Positions 39,201 through 49,415 of a DNA stretch of 64,000 bases are shown here, one piece after another; the stretch's first letter is position 1; every line of letters begins with the position of its first letter. A program made the position numbers and the translations under genes. The stretch lies in assembly GCF_907165205.1 (NCBI RefSeq), contig NC_058198.1, positions 5,309,001 through 5,373,000 of the forward strand. Reading direction: 5' to 3'. The notes beneath the pieces were generated by a model. That model was not told where the DNA came from and searched no databases. It was given only the letters and a program-made list of their open reading frames with translations. The stretch is from Coccinella septempunctata. Its lineage: Eukaryota > Arthropoda > Insecta > Coleoptera > Coccinellidae.

Positions 39201-40478
39201 GTATTGTTACTACTCTGAATCAGGGCCTTCGGAATGGAGGGGGTATAGGAGACATATTGAGAGCACCAAGCAGTGAGGTAACAAATTCATTCGTATGAAC
39301 GAACCAAATATGACGATTTCTCTTTATTTCAGGAACCACTTTTCGTTGCTCGTGTAGTATACGACTTGCTCTTCTTCTTCGTGGTGATAATCATTGTACT
39401 TAATCTGATTTTTGGTGTTATTATCGACACTTTTGCCGATTTGAGATCTGAAAAGCAACAAAAAGAACTTATTCTGAAAAATACGTGCTTCATTTGTGGT
39501 GAGTATAACTGTTTTCATCGTAGATTTTCTGCGAATGAAGAATTATCACAAAAACCGATAGTTCATTTTGGAAAACTCTCCAAATTGCTGTTTATTGAAG
39601 AGTTCATTGTATCTGAACAGGGAATTCATGGCTGTCTAGGGGAAATAAGTTTTTGAACCAGGCTCCGTATAATATTTTTCTAAATTGTAAGTTGACCGTT
39701 GAAAAAGAGCACCGCTGCTTGGCTATAGGAGCTGAATTAATATTGTGAATATTCTTCGATCGCATTATTTATGATTTATTACCGACCACAATATATCAAT
39801 AATTCTGATTAATCCTCATCAATTAATTACTAATATGTAAATAAATTCTCGATTGTCGAAAAAATTCACTGCGTTGTTGATAGTGCTTTTAGCACTCTCG
39901 AACTCTTAAAACAAAATCACCAATTTGCTTATGGAAGTGATACACGAAAAAACGTGCTATACACCCACAAAAATTATCCAAACTTCAGAATGCGAAACAA
40001 TGCTTAAAATTTGATTTGAATACGAAGGTAAATATTTTCAACTGTTTCATTATCGCTTTACATTGCAGGTTTGAATAGATCTGCGTTCGATAACAAGACC
40101 GTAAGCTTCGAGGAGCACATTAAATGTGAGCATAATATGTGGCACTATTTGTACTTCATAGTGCTAATCAAAGTGAAGGATCCGACTGAATTCACGGGTC
40201 CTGAAAGCTACGTTTATGCCATGGTGAAAGCATCGAATCTCGATTGGTTCCCAAGGTTACGGGCCATGTCGCTTGCTGCCGTCGAAGGGGATGGTGAACA
40301 AATTGAACTTCGAAGTTTGACAGCTCAACTCGAAACCACACAATTACTGGTGACAAATTTGTCTCAGCAGCTTATGGATCTGAAGGATCAGATGGCGGAA
40401 CAACGTAAACAAAAACAGCGGTGGGAGCTATTAAACTCTGCCTCTGTTGCCCAGTTGAATCTTTCAAATTTGCAATAG
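25379..40478 (+). CDS. Itpr: Inositol 1,4,5-trisphosphate receptor (complete gene)
   Basis: ER calcium-release channel gated by IP3 and calcium; works as a tetramer. Coding exons: 25379-25479, 25533-25603, 25660-25775, 27977-29079, 29139-29304, 29380-30290, 30439-30589, 30649-30796, 30860-30889, 31875-32041, 32097-32429, 32490-33044, 33117-33317, 33650-34159, 35176-35296, 35355-35497, 35549-35736, 35793-35904, 36124-36241, 36519-36751, 36812-38081, 38211-38333, 38390-38727, 38780-38957, 39078-39277, 39333-39498, 40069-40478. All junctions use gt/ag and keep one frame, giving about 2720 aa, normal for the family. The start at 25379 has A at -3 and G at +4, and the protein opens like other IP3Rs ([10 protein letters not shown], then LVDDRCVV). 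One acceptor (before 31875) is weak. Exons are clearly more GC-rich than introns. No frame break is seen, so the gene looks functional. Confidence 0.96.
26456..26506. repeat. Perfect 16-bp inverted repeat in Itpr intron 3
   Basis: ttcctaagaactaaga at 26456-26471 and its exact complement at 26491-26506, separated by 19 bases, form a strong hairpin. The text just upstream (ggtgggtttatgtagcgttc) loosely resembles part of the satellite insert at 8.4 kb (ggtggttttatacagcattc), about three quarters identical over roughly 32 bases, so a distant shared element is possible. Confidence 0.6.
30439..38081 (+). CDS. Itpr: Itpr exons 7-21: regulatory armadillo-like region
   Basis: Encodes residues about 823 to 2250, the coupling region of armadillo-type helical repeats between ligand core and channel. 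Conserved landmarks include [13 protein letters not shown] (exon 10), [13 protein letters not shown] (exon 11), [19 protein letters not shown] (exon 12), [14 protein letters not shown] (exon 13), [13 protein letters not shown] (exon 14), [13 protein letters not shown] (exon 17), and [19 protein letters not shown] with [20 protein letters not shown] (exon 21). Exon 9 (30860-30889) is a 30-bp microexon in a part that varies between species. An additional cassette at 34623-34739 lies between exons 14 and 15 and is listed apart. Confidence 0.95.
34623..34739 (+). CDS. Itpr: Candidate cassette exon of Itpr
   Basis: Within the 1-kb intron between exons 14 and 15, a 117-bp segment runs from an acceptor-like acatag to a consensus donor (gctaat/gtaagt). 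It is exactly 39 codons, in phase 0 at both ends like the flanking exons, and fully open. The residues look like real protein: [18 protein letters not shown], then [17 protein letters not shown]. Inclusion would insert 39 residues between DQSTTVQ and TRQPIF, where vertebrate and fly receptors have none as far as I recall. The acceptor lacks a strong pyrimidine tract. It may be an alternative exon, a lineage-specific exon, or a chance ORF. Confidence 0.4.
38211..40478 (+). CDS. Itpr: Itpr exons 22-27: channel and C-terminal tail
   Basis: Encodes residues about 2250 to 2720. Hydrophobic segments in order: S1 ([18 protein letters not shown]), S2 ([15 protein letters not shown]), S3 ([20 protein letters not shown]), S4 region ([19 protein letters not shown]), S5 ([20 protein letters not shown]), selectivity filter GGGIGD at 2516-2521, and S6 ([20 protein letters not shown]) followed by [12 protein letters not shown] Cys/His pair motif (CFICG, then [11 protein letters not shown]) forms the linker domain. 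The tail ends in a coiled-coil-like stretch ([20 protein letters not shown]) and stops at 40476-40478. Filter and gate residues are intact. Confidence 0.96.
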
Positions 40479-40634
40479 GATATGGAAAAAGTAGAAAAAA
40501 TTTCGAATTCTTCATCTTTTACATTAACAGTCTAGGTGGTGTGACTAATAGTACACTTAAAGGGATTCTCATGTAAGTGAAGAATTCTGGCAAAAGTACA
40601 TATTATACTATTATTATTATATATATATATATTT

Positions 40635-40980
40635 AAGGAAAATTTTGGGAATATTGGATACTATTTTATTCTATAGATTTATTTGTGGCAACGCCGAAGT
40701 TTCGGAACAGTTCGTTTCTTTTTCAAAGAGCTACAACAAACAATATTGTACGCTTATCGAAAACATTGAGACATTTCAGGGAATGAAAAAAAAATGGATG
40801 TTTAGGTTGCGTACCTGCTGTGTTAATTTTTTGATTCCTTGAAATGTCAATGTTTTTGATGAGCATACAATATTGTGTCATAGCTAGCCTTGAGAAAGAA
40901 ATGAACTGTTTCGAAACGTTGGCGTTGTTACAAATTAAAAAATAGGACAAAATAGTATCCAATATTCCCAATATTTTCTT
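40635..40980. mobile_element. Foldback (long inverted-repeat) element after Itpr
   Basis: The left half (for example gggaatattggatactattt from about 40648) is mirrored by the right half (its complement near 40940-40970), and pairing continues through most of both halves with scattered mismatches to a centre near 40815. Arms are about 160 bp. It sits beside a TA-rich run (about 40605-40632). It starts about 160 bp after the Itpr stop and before the likely polyadenylation signal, so it probably lies in the Itpr 3' UTR. No coding capacity. Confidence 0.75.
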
Positions 40981-41250
40981 TTTGAATAGCAATGGATGAT
41001 AACAAAGTAATAATTATATATATCACCAGTGTCGATTTATGTACCAAATTGGAGAATTCTTCATGTAAGTGCACTGTTAGTGTGAAAGACTATCTGCCTA
41101 GTGAAACTGTTGATTTTGACTCTAAACTTTGTTAAAGATATTTCATATGTTGCTTATATGATGATTTGAAAAAATGCACAGTTTTGTCAATATTTATAAA
41201 GGGCGAACATGTTTTATGCTGTTGTCTTCACTGTAATCAATACAGAGCAG

Positions 41251-41256
41251 AATAAA
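41251..41256 (+). other. Candidate Itpr polyadenylation signal
   Basis: aataaa followed by a T-rich stretch (gatttttttattg), about 770 bp downstream of the Itpr stop codon and just before the 197-bp repeat array. Use is inferred from position only. Confidence 0.4.
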
Positions 41257-41349
41257 GATTTTTTTATTGGACTGAATTTTTTGACTCCTTTTCCGAGATT
41301 GTACGCAAATTGCATATATTGGCAAAATGATTTACACTGTTTCCGGCAA

Positions 41350-42855
41350 TATGTCGCGAGAAATTTTTTCAAATTTAGTTCCCAAACTCGCCGCCATAGG
41401 GTGCTATTTTTAAAGTCTCCAAAATCAGGGGTACTGCTGCACTACTCTTGCAATTTCAGGGGGCACTGTAATTGCAAAAATTTCGAGCCCGAGCACTGCA
41501 GTTCCCAGCGATACGTTCAGTACTGCACTACACCGCTAGGGGGCGCTGCGGTCGCTCGAAAAATTTTCGAATTTAGTTCCGAAAACACCCGCCAGGGGGC
41601 GCTATTTTTAAAGTGCCAAAATCACGACTTTCGCTGCACTACTCTTGCGATTTCAGGGGGCACTGTAATTGCAAAAATTTCGAGCCCGAGCACTGCAGTT
41701 CCCAGCGATACGTTTAGTACTGCACTACACCGCTAGGGGGCGCTGCGGTCGCTCGAAAAATTTTCGAATTTAGTTCCGAAAACACCCGCCAGGGGGCGCT
41801 ATTTTTAAAGTGCCAAAATTACGACTTTCGCTGCACTACTCTTGCGATTTCAGGGGGCACTGTAATTGCAAAAATTTTGAGCCCGAGCACTGCAGTTCCC
41901 AGAGATACTTTTAGTACTGCACTACACCGCCAGGGGGCGCTGCGGTCGCCCGAAAAATTTTCGAATTTAGTTCCGAAAACACCCGCCAGAGGGCGCTATT
42001 TTTAAAGTGCCAAAATCACGACTTTCGCTGCACTACTCTTGCGATTTCAGGGGGCACTGTAATTGCAAAAATTTCGAGCCCGAGCACTGCAGTTCCCAGA
42101 GATACTTTTAGTACTGCACTACACCGCCAGGGGGCGCTGCAGTCGCTCGAAAAATTTTTGAATTTAGTTCCGAAAACACCCGCCAGGGGGCTACAAAAAT
42201 TTCAAAGTGGCTGTAGCCCCCTAGCGGGTGTTTTCGGAACTAAATTCAAAAATTTTTCGAGCGACTGCAGCGCCCCCTGGCGGGTGTTTTCGGAACCAAA
42301 TTCAAAAATTTTCCGAGCGACCGCAGCGCCCCCTGGCGGTGTAGTGCAGTACTAAAAGTATCTCTGGGAACTGCAGTGCTCGGGCTCAAAATTTTTGCAA
42401 TTACAGTGCCCCCTGAAATCGCAAGAGTAGTGCAGCGAAAGTCGTGATTTTGGCACTTTAAAAATAGCGCCCTCTGGCGGGTGTTTTCGGAACTAAATTC
42501 GAAAATTTTTCGAGCGACCGCAGCGCCCCCTGGCGGTGTAGTGCAGTACTAAAAGTATCTCTGGGAACTGCAGTGCTCGGGCTCAAAATTTTTGCAATTA
42601 CAGTGCCCCCTGAAATCGCAAGAGTAGTGCAGCGAAAGTCGTGATTTTGGCACTTTAAAAATAGCGCCCCCTGGCGGGTGTTTTCGGAACTAAATTCGAA
42701 AAATTTTCGAGCGACCGCAACGCCCCCTAGCGGTGCAGTGCAGTACTAATCCGCTGTGAAGTGCAGTGCTCAGCCTCAAAATTATTACAATTACAGTGCA
42801 GGGGGGGCACTATTCCGCCAAAATCGAGGGTGTTGTGCTGCACTGGCCCTAGACA
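41350..42855. repeat. 197-bp repeat array arranged as a large palindrome
   Basis: The left arm is a head-to-tail series with a 197-bp period (gccaggg landmarks at 41591, 41788, 41985 and 42182). At an 18-bp spacer (42195-42212) the sequence turns around, and the right arm repeats the same monomers in reverse complement to about 42765, then in degenerate form to about 42855. Each monomer carries two copies of a motif like gccagggggcgct or gctagggggcgct, which are oppositely oriented on the two arms. It is GC-richer than its surroundings. The short open frame at 41209-41736 is a by-product. Confidence 0.85.
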
Positions 42856-43080
42856 GGGCCAGAATTGATGTACATACACGTCTAAAGGGGCATCAGGACT
42901 TAGAATTAATAATCCATAAAGCTTTCAATCTTTATTGATCTTCCAAGAAACATCAGAGTAGTGAAATTACAAAAATATATACTATTAGAGCCAGCAATAA
43001 TAAAGAGCACAAAATAAGAGAGATTTTCAATTAGATGAATTCACTTTGGCAAATCATCTCAATAACCTTCCTTTTATTTC
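42856..43080. other. Short spacer between two arrays
   Basis: AT-rich sequence without features, ending in an acceptor-like cttttatttcag directly at the first unit of the next array. Confidence 0.5.
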
Positions 43081-45925
43081 AGATGGTCTCGAATTGAAAG
43101 AGCCATAGCATCAAAAATAATTCTCATTTCTGGAAAACGAGTTCAGAATCGGAATCAGCGACCTCAAAATATTCAGAAAATATATTTAACTCTACTATAT
43201 CTAGAACTTCAATTTTCAATTCTGATCGAACTTTTTTTCCTTACTATACATCAGGATAAAATTTGCAAGAAAATTTTTTTTGTGTCGTATCTTTTTCAAA
43301 TTGGGTTCATAGATCAACGATGTCATGCTGATTCCGATTCTGCAACTTTTTTCTCGAAACGTAATCTTAAACCTCCGCAAGAGTCAGAATTTAGTTCCTT
43401 TAGATGGTCTCGAATTGAAAGAGCCATAGCATCAAAAATAATTCTCATTTCTGGAAAACGAGTTCAGAATCGGAATCAGCGACCTCAAAATATTCAGAAA
43501 ATATATTTAACTCTACTATATCTAGAACTTCAATGTTCAATTCTGATCGAAATTTTTTTCCTTACTATACATCAGGATAAAATTTGCAAGAAAATTTTTT
43601 TTGTGTCGTATCTTTTTCAAATTGGGTTCATAGATCAACGATGTCATGCTGATTCCGATTCTGCAACTTTTTTCTCGAAACGTAATCTTAAACCTCCGCA
43701 AGAGTCAGAATTTAGTTCCTTTAGATGGTCTCGAATTGAAAGAGCCATAGCATCAAAAATAATTCTCATTTCTGGAAAACGAGTTCAGAATCGGAATCAG
43801 CGACCTCAAAATATTCAGAAAATATATTTAACTCTACTATATCTAGAACTTCAATTTTCAATTCTGATCGAACTTTTTTTCCTTACTATACATCAGGATA
43901 AAATTTGCAAGAAAATTTTTTTTGTGTCGTATCTTTTTCAAATTGGGTTCATAGATCAACGATGTCATGCTGATTCCGATTCTGCAACTTTTTTCTCGAA
44001 ACGTAATCTTAAACCTCCGCAAGAGTCAGAATTTAGTTCCTTTAGATGGTCTCGAATTGAAAGAGCCATAGCATCAAAAATAATTCTCATTTCTGGAAAA
44101 CGAGTTCAGAATCGGAATCAGCGACCTCAAAATATTCAGAAAATATATTTAACTCTACTATATCTAGAACTTCAATTTTCAATTCTGATCGAAATTTTTT
44201 TCCTTACTATACATCAGGATAAAATTTGCAAGAAAATTTTTTTTGTGTCGTATCTTTTTCAAATTGGGTTTATAGATCAACGATGTCATGCTGATTCCGA
44301 TTCTGCAACTTTTTTCTCGAAACGTTATCTTAAACCTCCGCAAGAGTCAGAATTTAGTTCCTTTAGATGGTCTCGAATTGAAAGAGCCATAGCATCAAAA
44401 ATAATTCTCATTTCTGGAAAACGAGTTCAGAATCGGAATCAGCGACCTCAAAATATTCAGAAAATATATTTAACTCTACTATATCTAGAACTTCAATGTT
44501 CAATTCTGATCGAAATTTTTTATACGTCAGGATAAAATTTGCAAGAAAATTTTTTTTGTGTCGTATCTTTTTCAAATTGGGTTCATAGATCAACGATGTC
44601 ATGCTGATTCCGATTCTGCAACTTTTTTCTCGAAACGTAATCTTAAACCTCCGCAAGAGTCAGAATTTAGTTCCTTTAGATGGTCTCGAATTGAAAGAGC
44701 CATAGCATCAAAAATAATTCTCATTTCTGGAAAACGAGTTCAGAATCGGAATCAGCGACCTCAAAATATTCAGAAAATATATTTAACTCTACTATATCTA
44801 GAACTTCAATTTTCAATTCTGATCGAAATTTTTTTCCTTACTATACATCAGGATAAAATTTGCAAGAAAATTTTTTTTGTGTCGTATCTTTTTCAAATTG
44901 GGTTCATAGATCAACGATGTCATGCTGATTCCGATTCTGCAACTTTTTTCTCGAAACGTAATCTTAAACCTCCGCAAGAGTCAGAATTTAGTTCCTTTAG
45001 ATGGTCTCGAATTGAAAGAGCCATAGCATCAAAAATAATTCTCATTTCTGGAAAACGAGTTCAGAATCGGAATCAGCGACCTCAAAATATTCAGAAAATA
45101 TATTTAACTCTACTATATCTAGAACTTCAATTTTCAATTCTGATCGAAATTTTTTTCCTTACTATACATCAGGATAAAATTTGCAAGAAAATTTTTTTTG
45201 TGTCGTATCTTTTTCAAATTGGGTTCATAGATCAACGATGTCATGCTGATTCCGATTCTGCAACTTTTTTCTCGAAACGTAATCTTAAACCTCCGCAAGA
45301 GTCAGAATTTAGTTCCTTTAGATGGTCTCGAATTGAAAGAGCCATAGCATCAAAAATAATTCTCATTTCTGGAAAACGAGTTCAGAATCGGAATCAGCGA
45401 CCTCAAAATATTCAGAAAATATATTTAACTCTACTATATCTAGAACTTCAATTTTCAATTCTGATCGAAATTTTTTTCCTTACTATACATCAGGATAAAA
45501 TTTGCAAGAAAATTTTTTTTGTGTCGTATCTTTTTCAAATTGGGTTCATAGATCAACGATGTCATGCTGATTCCGATTCTGCAACTTTTTTCTCGAAACG
45601 TAATCTTAAACCTCCGCAAGAGTCAGAATTTAGTTCCTTTAGATGGTCTCGAATTGAAAGAGCCATAGCATCAAAAATAATTCTCATTTCTGGAAAACGA
45701 GTTCAGAATCGGAATCAGCGACCTCAAAATATTCAGAAAATATATTTAACTCTACTATATCTAGAACTTCAATTTTCAATTCTGATCGAAATTTTTTTCC
45801 TTACTATACATCAGGATAAAATTTGCAAGAAAATTTTTTTTGTGTCGTATCTTTTTCAAATTGGGTTCATAGATCAACGATGTCATGCTGATTCCGATTC
45901 TGCAACTTTTTTTCTCAAAACATAA
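43081..45925. repeat. 321-bp tandem repeat array, open in one frame
   Basis: Nine unit starts (agatggtctc) fall at 43081, 43402, 43723, 44044, 44365, 44678, 44999, 45320 and 45641. The period is 321 bp except one interval of 313, caused by an 8-bp deletion near 44520. Units are nearly identical. Because 321 is 107 codons and the plus frame has no stop, two long open frames result, 43282-44535 and 44558-45925, separated by the deletion frameshift. Each unit contains a 16-bp perfect inverted pair (gctgattccgattctg and cagaatcggaatcagc) about 160-180 bp apart. The translation matches no known protein and has no signal or domain. Most likely a satellite whose openness follows from the period. Confidence 0.85.
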
Positions 45926-46130
45926 AGCATTTGACCTTCCCAAGAATCAGAATTTATTAACCCGTCTTTCAGAGGGTCTCGAATTAAAATAGCTGAATCA
46001 ACTGCCGTAGATATCATTTCGGGCATGTCCTTGTCCAACGAATGGCTTGAAATGCTGGGGCACTTCCTCTGGAACATCAGGGTCCATTTCTAGTTCTGCA
46101 TGTCCTTTGTTCAATTATAAGTAGAGCAGC
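45883..46130 (-). pseudogene. Diverged edge unit and gene-like remnant, minus strand
   Basis: The last array unit decays here. On the minus strand a frame from 46077 to 45883 stays open (64 codons). It still resembles the array's minus reading: DSAILIRDPLKDGLINSDS here, against DAMALSIRDHLKELNSDS in the units. Immediately upstream, in another minus frame, an open segment reads MDPDVPEEVPQHFKPF after an acceptor-like atttcag. Inference: the 321-bp repeat was copied out of part of a minus-strand gene or transposon, and its decayed flank is still visible. Protein family not recognised. Confidence 0.3.
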
Positions 46131-46619
46131 TGAAATAAATGTACGAGGTCATTTAGATACAGTAAATGGATGGACTATATCAAAATTGTTAACACAATTT
46201 CAAAAAAATTTTATAAGGTGGTTATTGAAGTGAAAAAGTAATTACTAGGACAAAAGCACCCCAAAGGGAAAATGCTGAAATATTTCATCCGGATGAGGAA
46301 AATTTTTCCAGTTTCATTCTTCCAGTATTCAATTTTCTCAAAATGGATTAAGTACCTATCAGTCTGATTGGTGAAATTCTGTACAACTAATTTTTGGCTA
46401 TAGGCATTGAGTATTACTCAATGCTATGCGACATCAAATCGTCGACGATGGAGAGGTAATTTTGAGAAAATCAGACTCGATATAAAGCACGAAGAATTTC
46501 GAGAACAAAATTAGGCGGGAAAAATTTTGAAAAAATCTCTTCGGATATTAATTCACACGAATTCGACATGATTTGGATTTCAACATTTTTCTTTTATATA
46601 CTCTCAAATGTAAACTTAC

Positions 46620-46713
46620 CCTCTTGACTGGTCGCTCTCTCCACTATTTGAAGCATCGTTAACGTTTCTACTGCCTCTCGACCAATCACATCTGATGAAA
46701 AGGGAGCAACTTC
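46620..46713 (-). other. Exon-like segment on minus strand
   Basis: A 94-bp segment lies between an acceptor (attaggtag) and a consensus donor (gtaagt), open as EVAPFSSDVIGREAVETL then TMLQIVERATSQE. A diverged duplicate at about 46975-47070 keeps the donor and the opening VAPYSSDEFGR but has an in-frame stop. Same strand as the remnant at 45883-46130, so the two may be exons of one decayed or unrecognised gene. Confidence 0.3.
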
Positions 46714-46808
46714 CTACCTAATAAAAACAAATGTTAAATGAAAGTTAAAAAGCGATTGGGGATGTGGTGATAATTCCGAGTTCGAGAATAAATATTTGTC
46801 CAACTGAT

Positions 46809-46827
46809 ATATATATATATATATATA
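46809..46827. repeat. TA microsatellite
   Basis: About nine consecutive TA dinucleotides, flanked by unremarkable AT-rich DNA. Confidence 0.85.
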
Positions 46828-46974
46828 GGCTAGAATGGGTAATATAAAATCCATTCGATATCTAGTATAAGCAGGAAAAATAAATAATCTATATATTCAG
46901 AATGGGATGATTTTGATAGCAAGAAATACCCTGAAAAAATATTTTTTTTCATTTACACTCAAATGTGAACTTAC

Positions 46975-47070
46975 CCACTGGTCGTACTCTAGACTACTTG
47001 AAAGCATCGTAAACTAATCATGTTCCGACTGTCTCCCAAACTCATCTGAAGAATATGGAGCCACTAGAGG
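46975..47070 (-). pseudogene. Decayed duplicate of the exon-like segment
   Basis: Minus-strand sequence aligned to 46620-46713. It starts with a gtggctcc... equivalent, keeps the downstream ggtaagt donor, and has an in-frame stop about 16 codons in. Partial protein identity only. Indicates a tandem duplication of roughly 350-bp spacing followed by decay. Confidence 0.3.
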
Positions 47071-49415
47071 TTATAGTTAAGTTGAAGAAAAAACGATGCA
47101 AAGGTAGAAACATTATTTTCGAGCCTGAAAAAATATGTTCGACGAGCTAGAAAAAAAATTACCACAAGAAAACACACTTAACGAGCCCTAGTAATTGTTT
47201 TCCGGAGCACCAGGAAAAAAATTTCTTCAACACCGAAAAAAAATTTCAAAATACAAATTTCATTTTGTGAGTCCGGGTAAATAAATGTCTCCGTTGAAAG
47301 GTCATCAGAAAAGTTAGTCAATTATATTGGGTTTATTTATTTACAACCGGATTTTACATTCTAATACTATACAAATTGAGTCTGAGAAGAACTACATTCA
47401 TAATAAAAAGTGGTACTTGAATGGTAAGTATATATTTGTTCATAATTTAAAATACAACAAAAATAGTCCCAATAAAAGAAAAATATGTTAAATAAATAAG
47501 AAAATTAATTGATCCATTATTTGATTAACTATAACTTACGTAATAGAAAACAAAGCTCAAAAATGCAATGCTCTCCATCTTTCATATATCCATACTGTAC
47601 GAGCTGCAGAGTAATAAAATTCCGGGAAAGTTACAGATTAAAACGGTTCAACACGCGGCGAATCCATAGTGAAGAAAATTTAAAAAAAAGGTCCATCTTG
47701 ATGTTTTACTGATATCGATTTGAAGGGAATGTGAATCAACCTCAAAGCCGTTCTGCAAATTTTCTTGATTATGGCATCTGGAATTTTAGTTAAATACAAA
47801 ATGGAAATGACAATCGACTGATGATGATAAGAGACGATATGTTCATACGACAAGTGAAATGTACATAAAAAATATCGGGTCCCGCAGATTTGAAAAACCT
47901 GTTGCTACTAAATTTCACAACCGACGTGTCATCGTCGTCCATTACGAATGCTGCTTTTAGAAAAAGTCGACGAGTGACTAATTCGTCTTGATCGCTTAAT
48001 ATTCATATTTGAAGGCTTTCCGTGTCTGGTTTTTACGTTTCTTTGTTTCTTCATGTCCTTCTGGAATGATAAGAAATACAAATTGCATCAATTCTGTACA
48101 GTCTGTCTCGCCAATCTTTTCAACGGTATTGTTTCTTAACCCGAAATATTGGTGGAAAGATTGGTAAGATTCGTTAATAAAAGGCGAAAATAACGCTAGG
48201 GACAACACAGTTGTCAAACTACATTCACTTGGTCAATTGTCATTTCTATACAACAAACTAAGATATGTCAGCTAGGACTGCTTATAGTCAAGGACTTCAC
48301 TAGTCTTAAGAGCATCTGTTCGTTACTTCGGGAAAACATTTACCCTAAAAATATGAAAATGTAAAAAGATTTGATAAAAACACATCATTATTGTTATATA
48401 ATTAAAAGTAGACGATAAATCAATGTGAATTTGTTGAAAGGTTATAAAATGGAGTTCTCCTGAAAATAAACAAATAGAAGAATTCTTTGGAATGTCCAAT
48501 TTCCACAAGTTTAGGTGCAAAGGTACCTTGAAAGTGCATAAAAATAATGAAATTACTTTAGAAAGACTAGAATATATGAGTGAATGTTCTCCCCTGGGAA
48601 TCCAATGTAACGCCCGAAAAGATCATGGAAGTGTCTATTTCGAAACAATTTTGCTCCTAGTGACTTTCTCAATTGTTTCAATTATTACTTTCATTTTATT
48701 ACTTATCATAAATAGGTACCTTTAAGTATTTTTTGAGTATATAGTATGGAAAATATCAATTACAGTCGGGAAGTAAGGTATAAAAGAAATGATCGAAACG
48801 TAATAAAATATTATACTATATACTCAAAGATTAAAAATGGACGAAAAACATTTAGCTGTTTCAGTTTCATACATCAAAATATGTACACATATAAAGGAGT
48901 CCATCCTACGACTTAAAAATAGTTTCTTCAATCCAATGCAGTATTTTGGTTCTGAATAAGGTAGTTGACACCTTGTGCTGCATAGTGAATGGTCAGTGCT
49001 ATAGTAGAAAGAATACTTAGGTTGGACACCTCAGACTCCGGATAATTCGGAGTTGGCTATGAACTAAATTATTCCGAACATGGATTATTTACTATTATTT
49101 TTGCACAATATGTCACTCAACACTGTTGGCAGTTTGGCATTTCATTTTAGACCGAATCTTTCAAACTTCTATAAATATAAAAATTACTAGTTATTAATAA
49201 TAATGGGAAAAAAAGTTGGTATTGATATTTTTCTCGAAATTCCGTCTACATTTATCTGATTTCATTATTCAATATGTGCGTTTTGAATTTTCGTATCTCG
49301 AGATACTTTGACAACGAAGCAGCACTAAAAGCAGAGATTCAGTCTATTTAGCTCGTCCAACTGTCTAACTTCACTTCAGATCTTCAAGTTAAATCCATTT
49401 CATTTAACACTATTT
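47071..49415. other. Non-coding stretch and possible syndecan 3' UTR
   Basis: Mostly AT-rich without recognised genes. A minus-strand frame at 47996-48217 (73 codons, ending RKAFKYEY) and a plus-strand frame at 48492-48725 with one hydrophobic C-terminal segment are open, but neither matches a family or has supporting signals. The right part, just below 49416, should contain the 3' UTR of the minus-strand syndecan gene; several tttatt sequences (aataaa on the minus strand) are present and none can be preferred. Confidence 0.4.

Noticed and set aside
43282..45925. Two long ORFs of 417 and 455 codons as a repetitive protein gene
   Set aside because: Their openness follows from a 321-bp period with no stop in one frame; there is no start context, signal or known domain. 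Kept as a finding, not called as a gene.
48492..48725. 77-codon frame with one hydrophobic segment as a small membrane protein
   Set aside because: AT-rich DNA easily yields hydrophobic ends; no homologue or start evidence.
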